A DNA stretch of 64,000 nucleotides from JANMCE01 sp963791625 (GCA_963791625.1 CAWBTA010000015.1:496001-560000), one strand, 5' to 3'; shown: positions 8,951 through 17,596, numbered from the stretch's first letter. Notes: generated by a model from the letters alone, not told the origin. Numbers and translations: made by a program.

Positions 8951-9856
8951 CTGCTCCGCGTTTTCCTGGAGGTCATTCTCCCCGTCCTCGTGATGGCCGG
9001 ACTCGGCGGCTTTATCGGCCGTCGCGTTGGTGTGCCCGTGCAACCGCTGTCGGGCCTCACGTTCCGGCTGTTCTCGCCAGCGCTGATCTTCCACTCGCTG
9101 CTGACGATTTCTCTCTCCCGGGATGTTGCAGTGCGGCTGGTGGGCGTCATCGCCGGCGTGTTCTTTTTGGTTGCAATCGCAAGTTTCCTGATCTCGAAGG
9201 TGCTGGGACACGATCGACCGACACTCGCGGCTGTTGCGTTGTGTTCGGCCGTGGCCAACTCGGGAAACATGGGCTTGCCGATCGCGAAACTCGCGTTCGG
9301 TGACGAGGGATTGAAAATCGCAGTGGTGATGTTTGTCGCTAACGCCCTGCTGACCTACAGCGTGGGCGTAACTATTGCGTCGCTCGGCACCAGCGGCACG
9401 ATCAAACAGGCGTTCATCGCCCCGTTCAAGGTTCCGGCCATTTGGGCCGCTGCAATTGCTCTCACCATCAACTACAACGGCTGGCACTTACCGGCTGCGC
9501 TCGAGGCAGTGGCCTCAACGCTTGCAGGTGCATCGATTCCGGTGATGCTGGTGGTCCTCGGCTTACAGGTGATGGAACGGGTCACTCACACCGACGGTGT
9601 GCGTGATGTCGTGCTCGCCGTGGCCCTACGGCTCGTCGGAGCGCCACTCGCTGCGTGGGGCGCCACCGCTGCGCTCGGGCTGAGCGGCATCACCCAACGC
9701 ACGTTGATCCTGACGGCCGGCATGCCCACCGCCGTCATGGCCTCCGTACTGGCCATGCAGTATCAGGCCAAGCCCGCCTTCGTCTCGCGCGTTGTCATCA
9801 CCTCAACCCTCGTATCGATCGCTACCCTCACCGTGCTCGTCACCGTCCTCAAGTAA
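8951..9856 (+). CDS. AEC-family (auxin efflux carrier type) transporter
   Basis: About 300 residues with some ten membrane helices; AVANSGNMGLPIAKLAFGDEG (split by the conserved Asn-Gly) and the C-terminal TAGMPTAVMASVLAMQY are AEC hallmarks. These secondary carriers move organic anions or amino acids across the inner membrane. The usual first helix (FLEVILPVLVMAGLGG) is read in frame only if translation begins upstream of the GTG at 8990; the only candidate after the lysC stop is CTG at 8951. If GTG 8990 is used the first helix is lost. Starts 6 bp after lysC, so probably co-transcribed; substrate unknown. Confidence 0.85.
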   Translation: MLRVFLEVILPVLVMAGLGGFIGRRVGVPVQPLSGLTFRLFSPALIFHSLLTISLSRDVAVRLVGVIAGVFFLVAIASFLISKVLGHDRPTLAAVALCSAVANSGNMGLPIAKLAFGDEGLKIAVVMFVANALLTYSVGVTIASLGTSGTIKQAFIAPFKVPAIWAAAIALTINYNGWHLPAALEAVASTLAGASIPVMLVVLGLQVMERVTHTDGVRDVVLAVALRLVGAPLAAWGATAALGLSGITQRTLILTAGMPTAVMASVLAMQYQAKPAFVSRVVITSTLVSIATLTVLVTVLK

Positions 9857-9913
9857 CGCTTCACGCGACGCTGTCACGGTTGGCGGCCCGGACGGCCGCA
9901 TATCGTGACAGCA

Positions 9914-11230
9914 TCAGGTCATCAGCACGCGTTGGGCGGCGGTGAGGCCGGAGCGGAGGGCGCCTTCCATGAAGCCGGCGTGGCGATCGCAGTGTTCGCC
10001 GGCGAGAACCAGGCGGCCGTAGTCGGCGCGAAGCAGCGGAAGTACCCGGGTGAGTTCGCCGGGGGCGAACGCGGCGTAGGTGCCGAGGGAGTACTGGTCG
10101 TTGGTCCAGTCGGTCACGACTCGGGCGCCTGCGAAACCGACCAGGTCTGGGAACACCCGGGTCATGTCCCGGGCGACGCGATCGGCGGCATCGGGGAAGC
10201 TGAGAATGGCGGCACTGTCGTGACTGGAAAGCAACGCCGTCAGCACACCTTCGGGCGCTGGATGCCCTTGTGTCGTCTCCCAAAACTCGCCATACGCGCG
10301 ATCGGACAACACGCTGCCGTCGTGCCCGGCATCGAGCCACGCACGACGATCAAACTGCACACTCACCTTGCCGCCGATGCCGTAACCAGCGTTCAGCCCG
10401 GAGGGCAGCATCGGCTCAACGAGGATCCGACCCAACACCGGCAGCGGCACGGCGAGAACGACCGCTTCGCCAACGAAGCTCTGCCCGCCGCCCGCCACCA
10501 CAACTTCATCGTCGTGAACCAAGACCGAAGATACGGGTGTGGAAAGCCGGACGCGGTCACCGAGTTCAGCGGCAAGCCGGGCAGCGATCTGGTCATTGCC
10601 TCCGGCGATGCGATACGCGTGATGCCAGTCTCCCGACTCATGATTGAGCAGCTCCATCCACGCGAGATGCGCCAAGCTGATCTCGCTCGGTGAGACCATC
10701 ATTTCGGTACGCAACCGACGCCCAATGATGAGGCGGGCGACCGGGTGCAACTCAAGCCTGCTCATGAGGTCGGTGGCCGTGTCTTCATCGAAACCAGCGG
10801 CCACCGCGCTGGCCGCAGGGTCATCGGGATCGAGTCGATGGGTCAGCGCCAAACACTCGTTGGACCAACGATCGAGGTCCGAGGAGATGCGACCCTTGGC
10901 AACCTGGTCCCAGTGAGCAAAGGTGCTCACTCGACCGCTGGTATCGAGCAAGCTGGCCTCAAGCGAGACGGTCGGCCGCGCTTTGAGCAGACCGAGTCCG
11001 AATCGGGTGGCGAGCGCCAGCACTGTCGAGTGGTTTGGTGCTACGAACTCGGCGCCTCCTTCTCCGTACTGCCCGGCCGTAAATCCGTTGTGACGAGTAA
11101 AGACCCGACCCCCCGCACGATTGCGGGCTTCAAGCACGACGACATCGCACCCGGCGGCAACCAGCGCATCGGCGGCCGACAGCCCGGCAAATCCGGCCCC
11201 GACCACAACGACGCGACGAGCGAAAGCCAT
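9914..11230 (-). CDS. FAD-dependent amine oxidase (flavin monoamine oxidase family)
   Basis: 438 residues. N-terminal dinucleotide fold VVVVGAGFAGLSAADAL (residues 7-23), then LEARNRAGGRV, the ADP-binding GG-R motif of the family. A YRIAGGNDQIAARLA segment (about 217-231) and C-terminal LAGEHCDRHAGFMEGALRSG (about 411-430) close the FAD site as in monoamine oxidases. These enzymes oxidise amines or amino acids, giving hydrogen peroxide; the substrate is not readable. No signal peptide. Divergent from asd, with a perfect palindrome in the shared upstream region. Confidence 0.88.
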   Translation of the reverse strand: MAFARRVVVVGAGFAGLSAADALVAAGCDVVVLEARNRAGGRVFTRHNGFTAGQYGEGGAEFVAPNHSTVLALATRFGLGLLKARPTVSLEASLLDTSGRVSTFAHWDQVAKGRISSDLDRWSNECLALTHRLDPDDPAASAVAAGFDEDTATDLMSRLELHPVARLIIGRRLRTEMMVSPSEISLAHLAWMELLNHESGDWHHAYRIAGGNDQIAARLAAELGDRVRLSTPVSSVLVHDDEVVVAGGGQSFVGEAVVLAVPLPVLGRILVEPMLPSGLNAGYGIGGKVSVQFDRRAWLDAGHDGSVLSDRAYGEFWETTQGHPAPEGVLTALLSSHDSAAILSFPDAADRVARDMTRVFPDLVGFAGARVVTDWTNDQYSLGTYAAFAPGELTRVLPLLRADYGRLVLAGEHCDRHAGFMEGALRSGLTAAQRVLMT

Positions 11231-11290
11231 CTTCGGAGGTTAGCGACCCCGCCCGGCGTTCGGGTTTCTGGCCCCGCGCTCAATTCATTA

Positions 11291-11304
11291 CGCCAAATTT
11301 GGCG
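11291..11304. promoter_or_regulatory. 14-bp perfect palindrome upstream of asd
   Basis: CGCCAAATTTGGCG is a perfect palindrome in the 95-bp gap between the divergent amine-oxidase and asd genes, 21 bp before the asd start. It could be the operator of a dimeric regulator acting on one or both genes. It does not match an operator that I can name. Confidence 0.4.
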
Positions 11305-11325
11305 CGGCAACTAACCTACAAACCT

Positions 11326-12351
11326 ATGAATATCGGCATTGTTGGCGCAACGGGCCAAGTGGGCGGCGTGATGCTGCAGCTGCTGGCCGACCGGAAGTTT
11401 CCCCTCACCAGTCTGCGGCTCTTCGCTTCGGAGCGATCGGCAGGTCGCATCATCGAGTGGCAGGGTCAGAAGATCACGGTCGAGAACTCCGAGACCGCAG
11501 ATCTCGCCGGTCTCGACATTGCCCTCTTCTCAGCAGGTGGCGCCTCGTCAAAAGTGCTCGCGCCGCGCTTTGCCGCCGCCGGCTGCATCGTCATCGACAA
11601 CTCGTCGGCCTGGCGTATGGACCCTGAGGTGCCCCTGGTGGTGCCCGAGGTGAATGCGCATGATCTGGATCATCTGCCCAAGGGCATCATCGCCAACCCC
11701 AACTGCACCACCATGGCCGCCATGCCCGTCATGAAGAAGCTGCACGAGGAAGCCGGCCTCATCAAGATGATCGGCTCGTCGTACCAGGCCGTGTCCGGTG
11801 CCGGCCTTGCCGGTGTTGAGGAACTCGCCAATCAGGTGGCCAAGGCCGGCGACGGTATCGCTGCGCTGACCTACAACGGTGACGCGGTCGACATGGGCCA
11901 GCCCACCAAGTTCGTGGCGCCGATAGCGTTCAACGTGGTGCCGTTCATCGGCAAAGCCAACGATGACGGCGAGACCGATGAAGAAGCCAAGTTCCGTTTC
12001 GAGAGCCGCAAAATCCTCGGCATCCCCAATCTGCTCGTGTCGGGTACCTGTGTACGGGTGCCCGTTTTCACCGGCCACTCGCTCGCCATCAATGCCGAGT
12101 TCGAGCGACCGATCACGCCCGCTCGCGCTCGGGAGGTTCTTGACGGTGCGCCGGGCGTCGTCTTGGCCGAGGTACCGACAGCACTCATGGCCGCTGGTCA
12201 GGACGTGTCGTATGTCGGTCGCATCCGCGTCGACTCAACCGTGCCTGAAGGTCGCGGCCTTTGCCTCTTCGTGAGCGGCGACAACCTGCGCAAGGGCGCG
12301 GCGCTCAACACCATCCAAATCGCAGAAGAACTGCTGCGACGACGCCAGTAG
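11326..12351 (+). CDS. asd: aspartate-semialdehyde dehydrogenase
   Basis: Reduces aspartyl phosphate to aspartate semialdehyde with NADPH, the step after LysC. Start placed at ATG 11326 (MNIGIVGATGQVGG), which begins exactly at the Rossmann motif; an upstream in-frame start adds nine unconserved residues. 341 residues with FSAGGASSK, VPEVN, catalytic Cys127 in ANPNCTTM, SSYQAVSGAG, and the TGHSLAIN segment bearing the conserved His. Normal family length. The MATE gene follows directly. Confidence 0.95.
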   Translation: MNIGIVGATGQVGGVMLQLLADRKFPLTSLRLFASERSAGRIIEWQGQKITVENSETADLAGLDIALFSAGGASSKVLAPRFAAAGCIVIDNSSAWRMDPEVPLVVPEVNAHDLDHLPKGIIANPNCTTMAAMPVMKKLHEEAGLIKMIGSSYQAVSGAGLAGVEELANQVAKAGDGIAALTYNGDAVDMGQPTKFVAPIAFNVVPFIGKANDDGETDEEAKFRFESRKILGIPNLLVSGTCVRVPVFTGHSLAINAEFERPITPARAREVLDGAPGVVLAEVPTALMAAGQDVSYVGRIRVDSTVPEGRGLCLFVSGDNLRKGAALNTIQIAEELLRRRQ

Positions 12352-12365
12352 CTGCTCCCCCGGCG

Positions 12366-13667
12366 CTGGGGCGGCGCATCGCGAAGATCGCGGTGCCAGC
12401 CCTCGGTACGCTCGCGGCCGAGCCGCTCTACCTGCTCGCCGATTCGGCCATCGTCGGCCGACTTGGCGCAGCCGCACTGGCCTCGATCGGGCTCGCCTAC
12501 GCTGTACTCACGCTCCCGTTCTGGATCACGTCGTTCATCCAGCGGGCGATCACCACGCAGGCCGCTCGGGCAGTCGGTGGAGGAACGCACGAGCAGTCTG
12601 CGGCGGCCGACATCCTCGCTGATGGTCTTGGCGTTGCTGCCATCCTGGGCATCGGGCTGGCGGCAGTGCTGTGGCTGTTCGCTCGACCATTTTCGTTTGC
12701 GCTGAACGGTCGCGGGGACGTGTTGGAAGGTGCCGTTCAGTACTTGCGCATCGGTGCATGGGGCATGCCCTTTTTGCTGCTGTCGTTCGTCGGGCACGGA
12801 CTCCTTCAAGGCAGCGGTCGCACCAATCGATCCCTCGTTGTCGTGTTGGTAGCGAACGTCGTCAACGTTGTACTCGAACTCTGGTTCGTGCATGGCCTGC
12901 ATTGGGGCCTACGCGGCTCAGCATGGGGAACGCTGGTGGCGCAGGCCATCACGGCGTCGTGGCTGATGTGGTTTGTCGTGCAGGAACGACGCCGGCGTCA
13001 CGGCCACGCCGACCGGCGACGCATGATCCAGATGGTTGTCAACGGACTCCGCTTCGGTGTGCGCACGGCGTGCATCGCAGGTACGTTCATGTTCGCGACC
13101 GCTGCCGCGACGCGCATGGGCGCCGTAACCGCTGCCGCCCATCAAATCGTCTCGCAGTTGTTCTACCTCTCGGCGCTCATGCTCGACGCGCTTGCGTTGG
13201 CCGGGCAGGTGTTGGTGGCCGAACACCTCGGCGCAAATGACGGCGGAAGCCCGGCCACAATCCGGCGGCTGGTGTCGATCACGTTCTGGTTCGGTGTGCT
13301 CGTCGCCGCCGTCTTCGTCGCAACATCCGGCGTACTGCCCCGCTTGTTCTCCCCCGAGGGGCCAGTGCGTTCAGCTGCAATTCCCGCGCTGTTCCTACTC
13401 GGGCTGATGTCGATCCCCGGTGCCATCGCCTTCCTGTACGACGGTGTCTTCCTCGGCACCGGCAACATCACCCACATGGTCCGGAGCGCCATCACCGCCA
13501 CGCTGTTGTTCATCCCGTTCGGCGTCGCGTGTATTGCCTGGCCGAACGCCGGACTTCCGCTGCTTTGGTCTGGCCTCTTCGCGTGGATGATCGCCCGCGC
13601 CTACCTCCACCACCGCAAAGCCCTCGCCCTCGGCTGGCTGCGCTCACCCTCGGCCGGCGTCACTTAG
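12366..13667 (+). CDS. MATE-family exporter (DinF-like)
   Basis: About 430 residues and twelve predicted membrane helices. AVPALGTLAAEPLYLLADS near the start and GRLGAAALASIGLA are the first helices of DinF-type MATE proteins, which expel cationic compounds by Na+ or H+ antiport. The start is unsure: CTG 12366 gives the fullest first helix, GTG 12393 would trim it, and TTG 12261 would overlap asd by 91 bp. The last four bases overlap the stop of the convergent vapC-like gene. Substrate cannot be predicted. Confidence 0.85.
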   Translation: MGRRIAKIAVPALGTLAAEPLYLLADSAIVGRLGAAALASIGLAYAVLTLPFWITSFIQRAITTQAARAVGGGTHEQSAAADILADGLGVAAILGIGLAAVLWLFARPFSFALNGRGDVLEGAVQYLRIGAWGMPFLLLSFVGHGLLQGSGRTNRSLVVVLVANVVNVVLELWFVHGLHWGLRGSAWGTLVAQAITASWLMWFVVQERRRRHGHADRRRMIQMVVNGLRFGVRTACIAGTFMFATAAATRMGAVTAAAHQIVSQLFYLSALMLDALALAGQVLVAEHLGANDGGSPATIRRLVSITFWFGVLVAAVFVATSGVLPRLFSPEGPVRSAAIPALFLLGLMSIPGAIAFLYDGVFLGTGNITHMVRSAITATLLFIPFGVACIAWPNAGLPLLWSGLFAWMIARAYLHHRKALALGWLRSPSAGVT

Positions 13668-14098
13668 TTGGGGAGGCGCACGACGACTCGCACCGAAGGT
13701 ACCGCCTGTGCGAGTCGAAGTATGTCCTCCGGATCCACCGTGATCACGAGCCCAGCACCGTGGATCGAACAGATCGCAACGACATGGGCATCGACAAGAT
13801 CTTCAGTGCCGACGTTCCCCGAATAGAGAATTGAACCAACGAGACGCGCCAGCGTGAAGTCGGTGTCCACGATCGAGACGGCTGGTTGTGTTGACGGACT
13901 TTGGTGTCGGGATAGGCAGGCCTCGAGGGCCCGCGTTCTCGTTACTCCTCGGGCGAGCTCAGCGCACACAACTGCAGGGACGAGAACTTCACTGTCTCGT
14001 TTCCATGCTTCGCGCAGCACAGCGCGGAACGCGTCGGAAGGTCTCGCCTTCGCCAGCTCTTCCAGGCCTCCTGCGTCGAGGACGATCGGTTGGCTCAC
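13664..14098 (-). CDS. PIN-domain toxin, VapC-like
   Basis: 144 residues with the acidic cluster of PIN ribonucleases: Asp8 (IVLDAGG), Glu47 (CAELARG), Asp100/Asp103 (TEDLVDAH) and Asp122. Such enzymes cut RNA with Mg2+ and are held inactive by a partner antitoxin. It overlaps the small upstream gene by 4 bp (ATGA), the usual antitoxin-toxin order. Its stop codon interlocks with that of the convergent MATE gene. Family sure; target RNA unknown. Confidence 0.85.
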   Translation of the reverse strand: MSQPIVLDAGGLEELAKARPSDAFRAVLREAWKRDSEVLVPAVVCAELARGVTRTRALEACLSRHQSPSTQPAVSIVDTDFTLARLVGSILYSGNVGTEDLVDAHVVAICSIHGAGLVITVDPEDILRLAQAVPSVRVVVRLPN

Positions 14099-14355
14099 GC
14101 CGCGCTGCTCGACACCGATCCGGCATCAAGATCGTCGAACGCTGCCGCCGCTGCCTTTTCGGACTCAGCGGAGACAGGCCCGAACTCAACGTCCCAGTTG
14201 TCGAGCAACTGACCAAGCGAAGCTCTACGTGCCAGTCGATCAACATGCCGACCAAGCGCCTCGTTCACAACACTGGACAAGTTGAGGTTCCCCAAATCCT
14301 GCACGGTTTCGAGGAGCCCCTCATCCACCGTCACAGTTATCTTACGTTTCACCAT
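14095..14355 (-). CDS. ribbon-helix-helix antitoxin, VapB-like
   Basis: 86 residues from ATG 14355 (MVKRKITVTVDEGLLETVQ). The basic first strand followed by LGNLNLSSVVNEALGRHV is a ribbon-helix-helix DNA-binding fold; the acidic Ala-rich tail (from about residue 50) is the likely toxin-binding segment. A longer upstream reading is not conserved in composition. It should neutralise the PIN toxin encoded next and repress its own operon. The 31 bp upstream are AT-richer (acttttatcgtatcg on the plus strand) and probably hold the promoter. Confidence 0.8.
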   Translation of the reverse strand: MVKRKITVTVDEGLLETVQDLGNLNLSSVVNEALGRHVDRLARRASLGQLLDNWDVEFGPVSAESEKAAAAAFDDLDAGSVSSSAA

Positions 14356-14386
14356 ACTTTTATCGTATCGCGTCGGTGGCCAGAAG

Positions 14387-15073
14387 TCACCCTGCGGCGA
14401 GTTCGCGGCCGTACATGAGGAAGCCGACGGCGTGGTCGAGGCTGGCGATGTCTTCGTAGGGGAGGCTGGCACCGAACGGTGCGTTCCAGAACTTCTCGCC
14501 GGCCGACGGCAACGGCCGCGCACGTGGGCCGACGTACAGATACGGCCGCGACAGGTAGCCGTCGCCGGGTGAGCCGCCGTAGTTCACCCCGTCGGAGCTG
14601 GTGGCCAGGTCGAAGTGCTCGGGCCACAACGTGGGTGCATCGAAGGTGCCACCCGTACGCTCGATCAGCTCGTTGAGCGCGACGGAGACAAACGAGAACC
14701 AGCTGCCGAGCGTGATCGCCGAGCGCTGGTCGATGACGAGCGGCGAGTCGAGCGACAGCGTGGTGGCGGGCTGCCACAGGCCGTCGGGGACACCCGGCGC
14801 GACGCCGACGAAGTCCGCGGCGTGGCGCACTGTGGTGATCGGCGCCCGACGCTCACCCTTCCTGCTACGAACGACGATCTCCGCCCCATCGACAGCGACC
14901 ACGGTTTCGGATGCACCGAATGCAGGGGTCGCGACACCCGAAAGCTCACTACGCAAACCGACATGTCCGTCGATCTCGTAACGCGCCACGCAGAGCACAT
15001 GCTCGGCGAGCATGTGGATGGCTTTTCTCGTGGAGACAAAGGATGCCGGTACCGGCTCAAGCGTCGAGGTCAT
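14387..15073 (-). CDS. conserved hypothetical protein
   Basis: 228 residues from ATG 15073 (MTSTLEPVPASFV). A soluble, mixed alpha/beta sequence with LAEHVLCVARYEIDGHVGLR near the start and PEHFDLATSSDGVNYGGSPGD near the C-terminus. I do not recognise a catalytic motif or family. Its start overlaps the end of the methyltransferase gene by 17 bp and that gene overlaps mazG, so the three form one leftward operon. Confidence 0.7.
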   Translation of the reverse strand: MTSTLEPVPASFVSTRKAIHMLAEHVLCVARYEIDGHVGLRSELSGVATPAFGASETVVAVDGAEIVVRSRKGERRAPITTVRHAADFVGVAPGVPDGLWQPATTLSLDSPLVIDQRSAITLGSWFSFVSVALNELIERTGGTFDAPTLWPEHFDLATSSDGVNYGGSPGDGYLSRPYLYVGPRARPLPSAGEKFWNAPFGASLPYEDIASLDHAVGFLMYGRELAAG

Positions 15074-15647
15074 AGGAATGCGCTCCCAAGCTATTCGACT
15101 GAACTCCAACGCGGTGGTACAGACGGGCACGAGTGCGTTGGAACTTGCATTCGACTGGTGGCTGCCACCCCCAACCGCTCCGAATGTCCGGGCGCTTGTG
15201 CGGGGTGATGACCAGCAGGCTGTCGGTGATTTCGGCGAGCGCTCGGCACACACCCGGCAGACGGGAGGTCTCCACGAGGTGAAGGGCGAAACTGCACACG
15301 ACGGTCGACCACCTTCGTCCAGCCAGAGCCCCGGCTGCGATGTCTTCAAACCGAAGGGCCTCGGCCGGTTGACCAACTCGGGCCTGGTACGCGACACCCG
15401 TGAAGGGGTCGATGCCGTCGATGCGGTCGGCACCGAGCTCACGTAATGCCAGGGTTGCCTCTCCACTTCCGCATGCCAGGTCCAGTACATGGCTGAGGTC
15501 GAGGGTCCATGTGGCGACGGCCATGGTCAAAACGCCGCGTACGCCGTCCTCATGCGGGTTGCGGTAGGCGGCGCCATGGGCGAGGTAGTAGCCCTCGACA
15601 CCCATCGCCTCGTAGGCGGGAGTAAGGGGATCGAGTTCAGCAGCCAC
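15057..15647 (-). CDS. class I SAM-dependent methyltransferase
   Basis: 196 residues from GTG 15647. VLDLACGSGEATLALRELG (motif I, S-adenosylmethionine binding) is followed by IDGIDPFT (motif II acidic residue) and VVCSFALHLV (motif IV). The longer upstream reading lies inside mazG and is Arg-rich antisense-like sequence, so the GTG is preferred; it overlaps mazG by 11 bp. Substrate unknown. Middle gene of a three-gene operon. Confidence 0.82.
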   Translation of the reverse strand: MAAELDPLTPAYEAMGVEGYYLAHGAAYRNPHEDGVRGVLTMAVATWTLDLSHVLDLACGSGEATLALRELGADRIDGIDPFTGVAYQARVGQPAEALRFEDIAAGALAGRRWSTVVCSFALHLVETSRLPGVCRALAEITDSLLVITPHKRPDIRSGWGWQPPVECKFQRTRARLYHRVGVQSNSLGAHSYDLDA

Positions 15648-15915
15648 AAGGAATACGGTCGCACTTCGGGCAGCCGTCCGCATAGATGGAGACCGCGTCA
15701 GTGAGATCGATACCAGCCTGATTGGCGAGTGACGCCACCCACGCCAGTACGTCGGCAAACTCATGGCGCTGCTGCGCCTGCGTCCCCTTGCGCAGCGCCT
15801 GCGCCAGCTCACCGACCTCCTCCGCAAGCCACGCAACGCTCGCCGGAATACCACGTGCAGTGTCCTGTTCACCGTACGTTGCGGCCATCAGCGTTTGGAA
15901 GGTGTGAAAGTCCAT
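15637..15915 (-). CDS. MazG-like nucleotide pyrophosphohydrolase
   Basis: 92 residues, a single MazG/MazG-like domain. The metal-binding set EExxE (Glu32, Glu33, Glu36 in AEEVGELAQAL) and ExxD (Glu52, Asp55 in HEFADVLAWV) is complete. These enzymes hydrolyse (d)NTPs to monophosphates and clean the nucleotide pool. The tail CPKCDRIPCGC carries four Cys and may bind a metal, unusual for the core fold. First gene of the leftward operon. Confidence 0.85.
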   Translation of the reverse strand: MDFHTFQTLMAATYGEQDTARGIPASVAWLAEEVGELAQALRKGTQAQQRHEFADVLAWVASLANQAGIDLTDAVSIYADGCPKCDRIPCGC

Positions 15916-15954
15916 TGTCCGTTCACCCTACCGACTCGGCAAAGTCACCCAAAC

Positions 15955-16038
15955 TGTGGATGAACCTGTGCACGACAGGTGCATAACCAAGCTATTTCTG
16001 GGGAGAACCAAGAAACTCAGTGGATAACCTGGGGACGA
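15955..16038 (+). promoter_or_regulatory. cluster of five DnaA-box-like 9-mers (weak)
   Basis: Five same-strand 9-mers resemble TGTGGATAA/TGTGGACAA: TGTGGATGA at 15955, TGTGCACGA at 15967, GGTGCATAA at 15978, AGTGGATAA at 16019 and TGGGGACGA at 16030. Neighbours are 11-12 bp apart within each group, about one helical turn. Two differ from the consensus by one base, the rest by two or three. No dnaA gene is near. It may be a regulatory DnaA-binding cluster or chance. Confidence 0.25.
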
Positions 16039-16068
16039 CAAAAAACATACTTGACCTGGACTTTTGCA

Positions 16069-16394
16069 GGTGACACAGTGATGTCACCGCAAGGAACGCA
16101 GCGGAGAAAGCAAGCGAAAGATGGTCCGAGGGCGCAAGCCGGAAGGGCACCCCGAGCTTGTGGATTCCGAAGGCAACGAGCGGTAGGAGAGCAAACGCCA
16201 AACATTCGGGGAACGCAGGGCAACCTGCCGGAACCGGAAAACGGAACTTGCCCGCTGACCGCAAGGCCAACGGGCAAGTGGATTGATCGAGGCTAAGGGT
16301 AACACCGGACAATTCGATCGAGGTGGATGCACTCCGAACGAAGGCCCCGCAGCATGAGGAACAGGTCCGCCTGAGCCGATTGCGCGGGGCCTTC
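16069..16394 (+). ncRNA. possible structured RNA in a 540-bp gene-free stretch
   Basis: Between the divergent mazG-like and CoA-transferase genes no reading frame looks coding. The plus strand can form several strong helices: GGTGACA/TGTCACC (16069-16088), ACTTGCCCG/CGGGCAAGT (16246-16279), GATCGA/TCGATC, and an 11-bp stem GAAGGCCCCGC/GCGGGGCCTTC (16340-16350 with 16384-16394) that holds an inner CAGG-TCCG-CCTG hairpin. Purine-rich linkers such as GAGAAAGC and GCGAAAG are typical of RNA. I looked for RNase P, tmRNA, SRP and common riboswitch signatures and found none. It could be a non-coding RNA or a leader of the CoA-transferase mRNA. Confidence 0.35.
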
Positions 16395-16456
16395 AACCGT
16401 TTTCGCACCCGTGCGGCCCGGCTGTAACGTCCAGCGACGGACAACAGGGGGAACAC

Positions 16457-17596
16457 GTGAGCAATGAACAATCGGTCGCAGGGCCACTCGCCGGCCTGGT
16501 GATTGCCGACTTCTCACGCATCTTGGCCGGGCCGTACTGCACCATGCTGCTGGCCGACATGGGCGCCGATGTCATCAAGGTTGAGAGCCCTGAAGGTGAC
16601 GACACCCGCACATGGTCGCCACCAACGCGTGATGGTGAGGCCACCTACTACCTGTCGATCAATCGCAACAAGCGCTCTATCACCCTGGACCTCAAGAACC
16701 CTTCGGATCGGGACGTCGCCCTCGCGTTGGCCAATCGGGCCGACATCTTCGTCGAGAACATGAAGCCCGGCGGCATGACCCGGTTCGGCCTCGACTACGA
16801 GACGGTACGGCAGACCAACCCATCACTCATCTACGCATCCATCACCGGGTTCGGCCCGGGCCGCGGCGCTGCCATGCCCGGCTATGACCTGATGGTGCAG
16901 GCCATCTCCGGCATGATGAGCCTGACCGGCAACGCTGACGGAGAACCCATGCGGGCGGGCATCGCGCTGTTCGACGTGATGAGCGGCATGCAGGCCGCCA
17001 TCGGCATCCTGGCCGCGCTCAACCATCGCAACAACACCGGCGAGGGCCAAAACGTCGAGGTCAATCTGTTGGCCACGGCCTTGTCGGGTTTGGTGAATCA
17101 TTCGGGTGGTTACGTGCTGAGCGGAAGCGTGCCGTACCGCATGGGCAATGCGCACATGAGTGTGTTTCCTTATGAGCCGATGCCGTGTGCCGACGGCGAC
17201 CTGATCGTGGCCGTCGGCAACGATGGACAGTTCAAGAAGTTTTGCGCTGTTCTGGGCGTCCCCCGGCTTGCCGATGACCCGCGTTGGGCCCGCAACGAGG
17301 ACCGCACGGCCAACCGGGAATCGGTGCGGCCCCTTCTCGTCGAACAGTTGCGGACGAAGCCGAAGATGGAATGGTTCCGCCTGCTGACCGCCGCGGGCGT
17401 GCCGTCAGGACCGATCAATACGGTGGACGGTGGCATCGCGTTCGCCGAGGAGTTGGGGTTCGATCCGGTCGTCACGATCGACGGTATGCCGAGCGTGCGC
17501 AACCCCATCACGTTCTCCGCCACGCCGCCGACGTATCGCCTGCCGCCACCGGGGCTCGGTCAGCACAGCGACGAGATTCGGGAGTGGCTGGCGTGA
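16457..17596 (+). CDS. CaiB/BaiF family III CoA-transferase
   Basis: 379 residues from GTG 16457. Family III enzymes move CoA between carboxylates through an aspartyl-CoA thioester; the catalytic Asp is Asp144 in MPGYDLMVQAISGMM. Other family marks are LADMGADVIKVESPEGDDTR and SINRNKRSITLDL at the N-terminus and GLDY-ET-R...NPSLIYASITGFG. Full length for the family. It overlaps the following citrate-synthase-like gene by 4 bp (GTGA), so the two enzymes probably share a pathway such as activation and cleavage of a citramalate- or citrate-like acid; the exact acid is not readable. Confidence 0.92.
   Translation: MSNEQSVAGPLAGLVIADFSRILAGPYCTMLLADMGADVIKVESPEGDDTRTWSPPTRDGEATYYLSINRNKRSITLDLKNPSDRDVALALANRADIFVENMKPGGMTRFGLDYETVRQTNPSLIYASITGFGPGRGAAMPGYDLMVQAISGMMSLTGNADGEPMRAGIALFDVMSGMQAAIGILAALNHRNNTGEGQNVEVNLLATALSGLVNHSGGYVLSGSVPYRMGNAHMSVFPYEPMPCADGDLIVAVGNDGQFKKFCAVLGVPRLADDPRWARNEDRTANRESVRPLLVEQLRTKPKMEWFRLLTAAGVPSGPINTVDGGIAFAEELGFDPVVTIDGMPSVRNPITFSATPPTYRLPPPGLGQHSDEIREWLA

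Noticed and set aside
16069..16394. RNase P RNA, tmRNA or SRP RNA
   Set aside because: The universal GAGGAAAGUC/ACAGAA blocks of RNase P, the tmRNA 5' and T-arm ends, and the SRP helix 8 core are absent on both strands.
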